Assembly: GCA_003222835.1 (NCBI GenBank)
Contig: QHXE01000418.1
Coordinates: forward strand, 1-5,666
Length of the DNA stretch: 5,666 bases
Direction of reading: 5' to 3'
Origin: Acidobacteriota bacterium
Lineage (GTDB): Bacteria > Acidobacteriota > Blastocatellia > Pyrinomonadales > Pyrinomonadaceae
Position numbers and translations under genes: made by a program. Below, one piece after another: positions 1 through 5,666 of the stretch; position 1 is the first letter of the stretch; every line of letters starts with the position of its first letter. A model generated the notes under the pieces. That model was given only the letters and a program-made list of their open reading frames with translations, had not been told where the DNA came from and made no database searches.

Positions 1-166
1 GAGGGTCATGGCGGACGTTATTCTCTCTTGAATTCTCTAAGGGCAACTATGCGCAACTCTATTCAAACGTCCGATTCTACTGTCTCAGTAACTCATTACC
101 CTTACAAGCCTAATCGAGAAAGGAATCTCGCTCTTCCGGTTCAAGGTCGAGTGCGGATCTGTCAGA

Positions 167-1057
167 TCACCGTTCGAGACCGATGCGTTTTTGCAGATCT
201 GCAAAGCGTGAATCGGAACGCAGCCCGTCGAACACCGGCGCAACTCTTAGCTGATAAAGCCAGGTAGACCGCGCATCATAAGCCTTGCTTAGCCAAAAGA
301 AGGCCTGTTCCTTGTCTCCAACCGCCGAATGCAACATCGCCCGCTGCGTATAGTCCTGCTCGCTGGTCTGTCCCAGGTGCTCAATCCACTTGGTGATTGC
401 GCCCTTATACCCGGACGCAGCAAAAGCTGCTCCCAGTTGGGCTGCGAGTTCGCTGTCGCCGATAAGCGCCGCCCACTTCTGGTATTCGGCTATGGCTTCG
501 GGATACATCTGCTTAGCCTCGTAGGCTTCGGCCAACTTTTCACGGGCCGAAGCGAAGTTCGGATCCATTTCAAGCACGCTCTTGAACTGAGCGATCGCCA
601 GGTCGTATTTTCGCTCCCAGAATAATAACCTTCCAATATTTGTCTTTATTATCAGCGAGAGCGGATCCATCTCTTCGCCGCGTCTCATTTCCGCCAGACT
701 CTCATCAAAGCGACCACGCACAGCCAGATAATAACCATACCAATGGTGCGCGGTGGCATAGTTGGGACTTAGCTCGATGGCCCGCCTGAATTCAGCTTCG
801 GCGCCCGGCCAGTCCCATTCATAACTGAACTTGAAATAAGCCAGCGAGGCATGAGCTTCAGCCAGCGTCTCATCTATCTCCAGCGCCTTTGTGGCCGCGG
901 CTCGCGCCTTCGGCGCGCTCTCCTTCGGCGAAAGAAAACCATAGTCGTAGAGGATCAGATAGCAATCCGCCAGGCCGACATAGGCCAGCGTGTCCGTCTT
1001 CGGTACGCCTTTCCCAAAAAAAGCGTCCCAACAGATATGCTCGATAGGCCTCTGCAT
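167..1057 (-). CDS. C-terminal fragment: TPR repeat region
   Basis: The real content begins at about residue 21 (TDTLAYVGLADCY); the first 20 residues are out-of-frame sequence from the preceding piece. It is made of helical TPR-type repeats at about residues 66-99 (LAEAHASLAYFKF through AEFRRAIELSP), 100-133, 135-167 (YDLAIAQFKSVLEMDP) and 168-201 (ASAREKLAEAYEAKQMYPEA). It ends with the family C-terminus, APVFDGLRSDSRFADLQKR. In intact homologues this part lies on the far side of the membrane from the winged helix and presumably mediates protein contacts. There is no convincing ribosome binding site before its first ATG, so separate expression is doubtful. Compared with the family, the start of the TPR region is missing because of the internal deletion. 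Confidence 0.55.
   Translation of the reverse strand: MQRPIEHICWDAFFGKGVPKTDTLAYVGLADCYLILYDYGFLSPKESAPKARAAATKALEIDETLAEAHASLAYFKFSYEWDWPGAEAEFRRAIELSPNYATAHHWYGYYLAVRGRFDESLAEMRRGEEMDPLSLIIKTNIGRLLFWERKYDLAIAQFKSVLEMDPNFASAREKLAEAYEAKQMYPEAIAEYQKWAALIGDSELAAQLGAAFAASGYKGAITKWIEHLGQTSEQDYTQRAMLHSAVGDKEQAFFWLSKAYDARSTWLYQLRVAPVFDGLRSDSRFADLQKRIGLER
190..205. repeat. 16-bp perfect palindrome TTTGCAGATCTGCAAA
   Basis: The sequence equals its own reverse complement over 16 bases and lies within the last codons of the broken regulator, encoding FADLQK. A second short inverted repeat, GATCTG-T-CAGATC at 156-168, overlaps the stop codon of the same gene. Neither is followed by a T-run in the direction of the gene, so a rho-independent terminator is not supported. 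Because FADLQ is a conserved family ending, coding constraint may explain the palindrome. Confidence 0.4.
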
Positions 1058-1727
1058 TTTCGGTGTAGCGCCTGCTCAGTTGCTTCTGCTCTTCGCCGGT
1101 CAACTTCAAGCGCAACTTGTCCGAGATCTGTCGCGTAATTTCCTCCTGCACCGCAAAGATGTCCGATAGCTTCCGCTCATACTTTTCGCCCCATAGTTGT
1201 GACCCATCCGCCACGTTCACCAAATCGACGTTAACCGTGAGGTTGTTGCCCTGCTGAACAACTCTTCCGGTCAGCATTGCCCCTACTTTGAGATCATGGC
1301 CAACTTTGATCGGGTCGGCCTCCTGGCCCTTGTATCTGAATACGGTGGCCCGCGCCATAACTTTCAATTTAGGCAATCGCGAAAGACTGTTGATGATGTT
1401 TTCGGTAATTCCGTCGCTCAGATATTCCAAATTCGGGTCGCCGCTGGCATTAACCAGCGGCATGACAGCGATCGAATGAATAGCATCGTCTTTAGGCCTT
1501 TCATCTCTAAAGAAGAAATAGAGTCCTACGTTGACGAACACCAGAATCGTTACCACCAGAGCGAGAGCCGTATAGTTTGTCTTCCTTACAATCAAGGCAG
1601 GCGGTACGACCGCTGGTTGCTGCGGCTGAGCAAGGTCACCGGCGAAGTCTCGTCGAATCGTGGCAGGCTTACCCGATTCACCTCGGCAATAAACATGTAT
1701 CCGCGCCTTGGCACGGTCTTGATGCAC
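870..1727 (-). CDS. Middle fragment: transmembrane helix plus TolB/FlgO-like domain
   Basis: The meaningful part of this frame runs from about 1660 to 994. It holds a linker, one transmembrane helix (NYTALALVVTILVFVNVGLY, bases about 1577-1509) and a TolB/FlgO-like domain. The latter starts HSIAVMPLVNASGDP, has the family motif YLSDGITENIINSLSRLP, then GAMLTGRVVQQGNNLTVNVD and DGSQLWGEKYERKLSDIFA, and ends near base 1090. The following NAEAYRAYLLGRFFWERRTED is the usual entry into the TPR region. After RRTED the frame is wrong: the tail HAGLCRPGG is an out-of-frame copy of the TPR sequence found in the adjacent frame. The first residues (from 1727) are likewise out of frame with the wing of the winged helix. 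It has no credible start of its own and is probably not translated independently. Confidence 0.5.
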   Translation of the reverse strand: MHQDRAKARIHVYCRGESGKPATIRRDFAGDLAQPQQPAVVPPALIVRKTNYTALALVVTILVFVNVGLYFFFRDERPKDDAIHSIAVMPLVNASGDPNLEYLSDGITENIINSLSRLPKLKVMARATVFRYKGQEADPIKVGHDLKVGAMLTGRVVQQGNNLTVNVDLVNVADGSQLWGEKYERKLSDIFAVQEEITRQISDKLRLKLTGEEQKQLSRRYTENAEAYRAYLLGRFFWERRTEDGHAGLCRPGGLLSDPLRLWFSFAEGERAEGASRGHKGAGDR

Positions 1728-1978
1728 CGTTGTGCTTCGTCACCGAGCGCACGGCGCACTTCGACCAGGCACTGCACCAACGAATCATCGGTTACGAATG
1801 AAGCCGGCCAAATGGCTCTGATCAGTTCTTCTTTGCTGACGAGTCGATTGTTATTCTCGATGAGGTACTTCAACGCTTCATAGACTTTGGGGCGCAACTT
1901 TACTTCCTCGCCGGCGCGAACGAGGCAACCGCGATCGAGATCGATAGTGAAGTCGCCGAATGAATAGGATTTTGGCAT
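1592..1978 (-). CDS. N-terminal fragment: OmpR/PhoB-type winged-helix DNA-binding domain
   Basis: This 128-residue frame begins MPKSYSFGDFTID, the usual opening of CadC-like regulators. Residues 1-100 form a complete Trans_reg_C winged helix: FGDFTIDLDRG, then KLRPKVYEALKYLIEN, then VSKEELIRAIWP, then the recognition-helix region SLVQCLVEVRRALGD and the wing TVPRRGYMFIAEV. It would bind promoter DNA. The last 25 or so residues (after AEVNRV) read into a linker and then into out-of-frame sequence before an early stop. The neighbouring frame gives a Q/P-rich linker (AQPQQPAVVPP) leading to the transmembrane helix. As it stands, translation would yield a soluble, membrane-free DNA-binding domain. 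This could still be active as a truncated regulator, but that is inference. Confidence 0.6.
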   Translation of the reverse strand: MPKSYSFGDFTIDLDRGCLVRAGEEVKLRPKVYEALKYLIENNNRLVSKEELIRAIWPASFVTDDSLVQCLVEVRRALGDEAQRCIKTVPRRGYMFIAEVNRVSLPRFDETSPVTLLSRSNQRSYRLP

Positions 1979-2167
1979 TTCTTTGGCAGTCTTTGGGGGT
2001 TCTTTCGTTACTTGCCGCGTGCCACATGCTAGCGTTTGACCGAGCAGTACTCTTTGATGTGGACGCTCGAAGCTAGTCCAAGTCGGCGAGCCCGATTATA
2101 GGTGACTGAGCAGGTTCAGGCCACATCCATCATTGTTTTTCTCGCATGGTGACGAAGGGAGACTCTT
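1979..2167. promoter_or_regulatory. Divergent intergenic region between broken regulator and mddA-like gene
   Basis: These 189 bases must hold the promoters of both flanking genes if each has its own. I see no ORF here. A 7-base inverted pair, GATGTGG (2056-2062) and CCACATC (2121-2127), flanks the -10-like site of the minus-strand gene, but with a 58-base separation it may be chance. For the plus-strand gene I find no convincing paired -35/-10; TTGACC at 2036-2041 has no proper -10 at 16-18 bases. Divergent CadC-type regulators often act on their neighbour, so an operator here is plausible but not shown. Confidence 0.4.
2095..2100 (-). promoter_or_regulatory. Candidate -10 box TATAAT facing the broken regulator gene
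   Basis: Read on the minus strand, 2100-2095 is a perfect TATAAT, 117 bases upstream of the ATG at 1978. The hexamer 17 bases further upstream (minus-strand TGGCCT, plus positions 2118-2123) matches TTGACA at only three of six positions, and there is no TGn extension. This would give a leader of about 110 bases. It is a single-box call, so it is weak. Confidence 0.3.
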
Positions 2168-2950
2168 ATGTTTGGTCGAATGACAGTTTTCGTTTATGGA
2201 CTGCTTTGCTATCTGATTTTCCTGGGAACTCTGTTGTACGCGATCGGTTTCATCGACAACATTGTGGTTCCTAAAGCAATGGATTCCGGGCCGCAGGGTC
2301 CGCTATTCGGATCTCTGCTGGTAGATGCTGGACTGCTTGCCCTGTTTGCGATCCAGCACAGCGTCATGGCTCGGCAGTGGTTCAAACGCGCCTGGACTCG
2401 AATCATTCCCGAAGCTGTCGAACGCAGCACCTATGTGTTACTTGCCAGCCTCTTGCTCTTGTTCCTGTTCTGGCAATGGCGGCCAATCGGTGGTTCGATT
2501 TGGAACGTGCAAAATCGCGCCGGCCGCATTGCGCTCTATGAACTATATGCATTGGGTTGGCTGACGGTACTCACGAGCACGTTCATCATCAATCACTTCG
2601 ATTTGTTCGGCCTCAGGCAGGTCTATCTCTATTTGCTTGGCAGACCGTATGTTCCGATTGGCTTCAGAACGCCGGGTCTGTACCGCTATGTGCGACATCC
2701 GCTGTATCTGGGTTGGCTGATGGTCTTCTGGGCGACACCCACGATGACGGCAGCACATCTGGTATTCGCCATTGCTGCGACCGGCTACATCCTGCTGGCC
2801 ATTCAGTTCGAGGAGAGAGATCTTGTGCGCTTCTATGGCGAGGCCTACCGCAGCTATCGGCGGCAAATTCCCATGATCATCCCGGTGCGTTTCAGCAGGA
2901 ATAGATCGAAGGCCATTGCCAGAGACGAGAAAGTCAAATCCGTCTCATGA
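2168..2950 (+). CDS. mddA: Methanethiol S-methyltransferase (MddA-like membrane methyltransferase)
   Basis: This 260-residue integral membrane protein of the isoprenylcysteine methyltransferase/NnrU-like superfamily has the sequence landmarks of MddA. MddA transfers a methyl group from S-adenosylmethionine to methanethiol to give dimethyl sulfide. Landmarks are LLYAIGFIDNIVVPK (22-36), the QHSVMAR segment (63-69), ERSTYVLLASL (85-95), FWQWRPIGG (101-109), STFIINHFDLFGLRQV (137-152) and FRTPGLYRYVRHPLYLGW (166-183). The last carries the RHPxYxG motif typical of these enzymes, followed by EERDL (215-219) and YRSYRRQIPM (227-236). About five to six hydrophobic segments are visible (roughly 7-28, 48-66, 87-103, 122-142 and 178-213). 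Length is normal and nothing looks disrupted. The start is supported by AAGGGAG (2155-2161), 6 bases before ATG. The short basic tail (241-260) is unremarkable. A sulfur-metabolism partner is not visible nearby. Another thiol substrate cannot be excluded. Confidence 0.85.
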   Translation: MFGRMTVFVYGLLCYLIFLGTLLYAIGFIDNIVVPKAMDSGPQGPLFGSLLVDAGLLALFAIQHSVMARQWFKRAWTRIIPEAVERSTYVLLASLLLLFLFWQWRPIGGSIWNVQNRAGRIALYELYALGWLTVLTSTFIINHFDLFGLRQVYLYLLGRPYVPIGFRTPGLYRYVRHPLYLGWLMVFWATPTMTAAHLVFAIAATGYILLAIQFEERDLVRFYGEAYRSYRRQIPMIIPVRFSRNRSKAIARDEKVKSVS

Positions 2951-2984
2951 ACTCGGCCGTCAAGCAGGCGCCGGTCGAAGGCGT

Positions 2985-2998
2985 AGGAGGTAAAGGAG
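2985..2998 (+). promoter_or_regulatory. Double Shine-Dalgarno that fixes the start at 2999
   Basis: AGGAGG at 2985-2990 sits 8 bases before ATG and is the functional-looking ribosome site. A second purine hexamer, AAGGAG (2993-2998), directly abuts the ATG and is too close to serve this start. An in-frame TAG at 2984-2986 rules out any earlier start in this frame, so ATG at 2999 is the only sensible choice. Confidence 0.75.
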
Positions 2999-5666
2999 AT
3001 GAAACCCCACATTATCACATTAACGTTAGCAGTCACCTTAGGGTTGGTTAACCTCGGTGCCAGCTCTCGCGGTCAACTTTCCAAGGGCCAAGTCCTATTG
3101 CAACCAGCGCAGATCACGATCGACTCGCGCAACGATCGCACTGTGTCGGCACAAGGGCGCGGCAACCCCTGGCTCAATCTCGGTCAAGGCCAGACTGCGC
3201 TGACGGCGTTGTTGACGCAGCCCGAAGCTTTCTTCACCGTGATCAATACCAACGATGCCGGCGCGGGCTCGTTGCGGCAAGCCATCCTCGATGCCAACGC
3301 CAGTCCGGGTGCGGACGTGATCAACTTCCAGCTCGGTTCCGGCACGACCACAATCAACCTCGCCAACCCCTTGCCCATAATCACAGATCCAATCACGATC
3401 GACGGTAGTATTTCGGGGACCAGCCGTGTGGAGTTGCGCGGACCAACGCTTGGCGAGGACCGGGCTGGTCTCGTCATCACTGCCGGCAGCAGCGTGCTGC
3501 GAGGGTTGGTGATCAACCGTTTCTTGAGTGGTGAGATTGAATTACAGTCCAGCAACAATGTGATCGAAAATTCCTTCATCGGCACCGATACCGCCGGCAA
3601 CAGCGCTCCGCGCAATCATCTCTTTGGCGTGAAGATTTCTAATGGCTCTCACAACCTGATTGGCGGGACCGTGACAGGCGCAGCTAATCTCATCTCCGGC
3701 CATGACAGGGGCATCTGGATTACCGGCAGTGATGCGAGCAGCAATCGCGTGCAAGGCAACTTGATCGGGACCAACGCCGCAGGCACCGACGCAATCTTCA
3801 ATAACACTGGAGTCAGCATTGAATCTAATTCTTTCTCTAATGAAATTGGCGGTGCGCAGGCGGGGGCGCGCAACGTCATCTCCGCCAACGGCATCGGCGT
3901 CCAGATTAGTTCGGCTGGAAATATAGTGCAGGGCAACTTCATCGGGACCAATGCCGCAGGTACCGCCGCCCTCGGCAATGGCACTGGAGTGCTGGTCTCG
4001 CAGCCCAACAATACAATTGGAGGGACGACGGTAGGCGCGGGTAATGTGATTGCCGGCAACAGCGACATGGGTCTTTTCATTTTCGACACGACCGGCATTC
4101 AAGTGCAGGGAAATTTAATTGGGACTAATGCCGGCGGTGACGCGCTGGGCAATTTACGCTGGGGCGTACGAATTAGTGCGCTGAACAACACCATTGGCGG
4201 ATCCGGTTCCGGCGCGGGTAACACCATTGCTTTCAATGGACTCGCCGGCGTCGCTGTGTCCACCGGCTCGAACACCGGCAATGCCATTCGCTCCAACTCC
4301 GTCCACTCCAACGCCGGGCTGGGGATTGACCTTAATGAAGATGGCGTGACACAGAATGATTCATGTGATCTCGATGGCGGCCCTAACAGTCGGCAGAATT
4401 TCCCAGTGATATTTTCGGCCACCAGCGCTGGCGGCAATACGATCATTCAGGGAACACTCAACTCCACAGTGCAGGCAACCTTCACCATTGAATTTTTTTC
4501 TAGCCCTGCATGTGATCCTTCCGGCTTCGGTCAAGGCAAAAGCTTCATCGGGTCAACGACGGTCACGACCGACGGCAGTTGCAATGCGGCCTTTAATGTT
4601 AGTTTTCCGCTTAGCACTTCCGGCGGCAGCTCGATTACAGCAACAGCCACCGATCCTTCAGGTAACACCTCAGAGTTCTCGCGTTGCGTGCAGGTCGGGG
4701 GAGGTAGCTGTACCTACAGACTCACGCCGGCAAACCAGTCTTTTCCGGCCAGTGGTGGGACTAACAGTGTGACGGTGACAGCGCCTGTCGGATGTCAGTG
4801 GGCAGCCAGCAGCAGAGAAACCTGGATCATGATCACTTCCGGCAACAACGGTAGTGGCAACGGCACGATCAACTACATAGTCGCCCCCAACCTTGACCCC
4901 ACGCAGCGCTTCGGGTCAATGACTATCGCCGGCCAGAGTTTCTTTGTCACGCAAGCCGCCGGTTGCAGTTTCTCCATCACGCCTGGGCTCGACATCTTTG
5001 GCATCAATGGCGGCACGGGCAGCGTGACTGTCAACACCGCTGCCGGCTGTGCCTGGACGGCGAGCGCCAACGCGAGTTGGCTCACGCTTATCGGTGGCAA
5101 CGGCGGCACAGGCAATGGAACGGTCAACTATTCAGTGGCAGCTAACTCGGGCACGTATCGCACGGGCACGATGACCATCGCCGGACGAACTTTCAACGTC
5201 GCTCAGGTTGGGAGTTGCAACGCTACCATTGGTCCCACGAGCAGATCATTCTTTTCCGGGGGCGGGGCCGGGACTGTCTATGTCAGAGCGCCGGCGGGCT
5301 GCAACTGGACCGCGAGCAGCAACAGTTCGTGGGTCACCATTACTTCAGCAGCCACCGGCAGCGGTGATGGGCCAATCCCCTACTCGGTGGCGGTTAACGG
5401 GACTGGCGCGCCGCGCACGGCGAGCATGTCCATCGCCGGAGAGTTCTTCACCGTTACGCAGGACGCAGCGCCCGCGACCATCTTCATTGACGATGCCACG
5501 ATCGCGGAAGGTGACAATGGTTCCAGGTCTCTCTCCTTCTTCGTGCATTTGTCTGCTGCGAGCAGTGTGCCCGTCACGGTCGCCTACGCCACCTCAGACG
5601 GCACGGCTACGGCCGGCAGCGATTACGGCAGCAGCACCGGAACACTGACCTTCGCCGCCGGTCATA
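2999..5666 (+). CDS. Large secreted protein: CSLREA-like, beta-helix, three BACON domains, Calx-beta (3' partial)
   Basis: The frame has no stop for 889 codons and leaves the window, so only the N-terminal part is seen. Residues 1-25 look like a Sec signal peptide (MKPHIITLTLAVTLGLVNLG). Residues 80-110 match the CSLREA-type segment (NTNDAGAGSLRQAILDAN), with Gly instead of the name-giving Cys. Residues about 115-440 are a right-handed parallel beta-helix with repeated NxVQGNxIGTNAAGT and NTIGG units. Residues about 440-460 (NAGLGIDLNEDG) close the helix. Residues 467-566 (NFPVIFSATSAGG to EFSRCVQV) are an Ig-like/beta-sandwich segment common in such proteins. BACON domains start at C571, C656 and C740. 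A Calx-beta domain begins near 827 (IFIDDATIAEGD, YATSDGTATAGSDY). It is likely exported and exposed, perhaps for adhesion or carbohydrate binding. No catalytic residues were recognised. It may be co-transcribed with the gene 48 bases upstream. Confidence 0.88.
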   Translation, partial: MKPHIITLTLAVTLGLVNLGASSRGQLSKGQVLLQPAQITIDSRNDRTVSAQGRGNPWLNLGQGQTALTALLTQPEAFFTVINTNDAGAGSLRQAILDANASPGADVINFQLGSGTTTINLANPLPIITDPITIDGSISGTSRVELRGPTLGEDRAGLVITAGSSVLRGLVINRFLSGEIELQSSNNVIENSFIGTDTAGNSAPRNHLFGVKISNGSHNLIGGTVTGAANLISGHDRGIWITGSDASSNRVQGNLIGTNAAGTDAIFNNTGVSIESNSFSNEIGGAQAGARNVISANGIGVQISSAGNIVQGNFIGTNAAGTAALGNGTGVLVSQPNNTIGGTTVGAGNVIAGNSDMGLFIFDTTGIQVQGNLIGTNAGGDALGNLRWGVRISALNNTIGGSGSGAGNTIAFNGLAGVAVSTGSNTGNAIRSNSVHSNAGLGIDLNEDGVTQNDSCDLDGGPNSRQNFPVIFSATSAGGNTIIQGTLNSTVQATFTIEFFSSPACDPSGFGQGKSFIGSTTVTTDGSCNAAFNVSFPLSTSGGSSITATATDPSGNTSEFSRCVQVGGGSCTYRLTPANQSFPASGGTNSVTVTAPVGCQWAASSRETWIMITSGNNGSGNGTINYIVAPNLDPTQRFGSMTIAGQSFFVTQAAGCSFSITPGLDIFGINGGTGSVTVNTAAGCAWTASANASWLTLIGGNGGTGNGTVNYSVAANSGTYRTGTMTIAGRTFNVAQVGSCNATIGPTSRSFFSGGGAGTVYVRAPAGCNWTASSNSSWVTITSAATGSGDGPIPYSVAVNGTGAPRTASMSIAGEFFTVTQDAAPATIFIDDATIAEGDNGSRSLSFFVHLSAASSVPVTVAYATSDGTATAGSDYGSSTGTLTFAAGH
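3557..4303 (+). repeat. Four composite beta-helix repeats of about 59 residues (177 bases)
   Basis: Units begin with NNVIENSFIGTD (residue 187), NRVQGNLIGTNAAG (249), NIVQGNFIGTNAAG (308) and IQVQGNLIGTNAGG (367), spaced 62, 59 and 59 residues. Each is followed by an interleaved NxIGG...GAxNxI strand pair at residues 219, 281, 338 and 397. Copies two and three stay close at DNA level: 3749-3788 and 3926-3965 differ at only five of 40 positions. This suggests duplication within the gene or continuing sequence exchange between units. The pattern fits successive coils of a parallel beta-helix. Confidence 0.85.
4709..5470 (+). repeat. Three tandem BACON-type domains with paired cysteines
   Basis: Three modules of about 84-85 residues start at C571, C656 and C740. 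Each runs Cys-x-(x)-TP or similar, a GG-x-x-x-V strand, a GCxW motif (C599, C684, C768), a W-hydrophobic strand, a Gly/Asn-rich turn, a Tyr-x-Val-Ala strand, and an ending MTIAG-x-x-F-x-V-x-Q (MSIAG in the third). The distance between the two Cys is exactly 28 residues in all three copies, suggesting one disulfide or paired role per module. BACON domains are thought to bind carbohydrate or mucin-like ligands; that role is inferred here. Confidence 0.85.

Larger units (their letters stand above)
167..1978 (-). pseudogene. Broken CadC-type regulator: winged helix, TM, TolB/FlgO-like, TPR (frameshifted)
   Basis: Three overlapping minus-strand frames read as consecutive pieces of one protein of about 600 codons. 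In order they give an OmpR/PhoB-type winged helix, a linker, one transmembrane helix, a TolB/FlgO-like domain and TPR repeats ending in a typical family C-terminus (RFADLQKRIG, then TGA at 167-169). Intact members of this family are inner-membrane transcription regulators with a cytoplasmic DNA-binding domain and an exported sensory part; the ligand is usually unknown. The frame changes once in the linker (about 1600-1680), compatible with a 1-base indel. It changes again at about 989-1004, where roughly 17-20 family-conserved residues are also missing. No stop interrupts the pieces apart from those following the frame changes, so decay looks recent, or the breaks are sequencing errors. The start ATG at 1978 lacks a strong Shine-Dalgarno. 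The gene is divergent from the mddA-like gene. Confidence 0.85.

Noticed and set aside
1..166. Possible start of another minus-strand gene at the ATG reading leftward from 9
   Set aside because: Only three codons are inside the window and the upstream purine run is far from the ATG. Nothing else in this stretch supports a gene.
28..267. 79-codon plus-strand frame near the window start
   Set aside because: It runs antisense into the conserved C-terminus of the broken regulator, has no ribosome site or recognisable domain, and is low-complexity in the non-overlapping part.
989..1680. Programmed ribosomal frameshifting to join the three regulator pieces
   Set aside because: No slippery heptamer with a downstream structure is apparent at the two frame changes. 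One junction also lacks conserved residues, which frameshifting would not explain.
2036..2064. TTGACC as a -35 box for the mddA-like gene
   Set aside because: The hexamer at the proper distance (around 2059-2064, GTGGAC) does not resemble a -10 box.
2951..2998. Terminator between the mddA-like gene and the large secreted protein gene
   Set aside because: The 48-base gap has no stable hairpin followed by a T-run; it mainly holds the ribosome binding site of the next gene.
3542..4102. Long minus-strand frames (186 and 149 codons) opposite the beta-helix
   Set aside because: They mirror the repetitive codons of the plus-strand protein, which is open across the whole region with clear domains. 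They have no domain of their own.
5208..5648. 146-codon plus-strand frame rich in Arg, Pro and Ser
   Set aside because: It is an out-of-frame reading of the third BACON and Calx-beta region; its composition is that of a shifted GC-rich frame.

Overview
The window looks like soil-type Acidobacteriota chromosome, possibly the Blastocatellia/Pyrinomonadales side. This is inferred from protein architectures: a CadC-type winged-helix/TolB-like/TPR regulator, and a secreted beta-helix protein with BACON and Calx-beta modules. Both are frequent in that phylum. The DNA is moderately GC-rich. No RNA gene, CRISPR array, insertion sequence or phage gene was seen.

Layout. Positions 1-166 hold nothing I can support. 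Positions 1978 down to 167 (minus strand) carry one broken gene. It once encoded a membrane-bound regulator with an OmpR-type winged helix, one transmembrane helix, a TolB/FlgO-like domain and TPR repeats. It is now split over three reading frames, with one small frameshift in the linker and one out-of-frame internal deletion of roughly 50 bases. A 189-base divergent intergenic region (1979-2167) separates it from the next gene and contains a perfect TATAAT facing the broken gene. Positions 2168-2950 (plus) encode a membrane methyltransferase that matches methanethiol S-methyltransferase (MddA), which makes dimethyl sulfide.

From 2999 to the window end (plus), a single reading frame stays open for 889 codons and runs off the edge. 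I translated it by hand. It encodes a large secreted modular protein: signal peptide, CSLREA-like segment, right-handed beta-helix of about 59-residue composite repeats, an Ig-like/beta-sandwich segment, three tandem BACON domains and the start of a Calx-beta domain. It is the largest gene here and continues outside the window.

The mddA-like gene and the secreted protein are co-directional with a 48-base gap, so co-transcription is possible. No functional link between them is evident. The broken regulator is divergent from mddA and may once have shared its promoter region. I see no clearly new multi-gene system. The points most worth checking are the decayed regulator and the repeat architecture of the surface protein.
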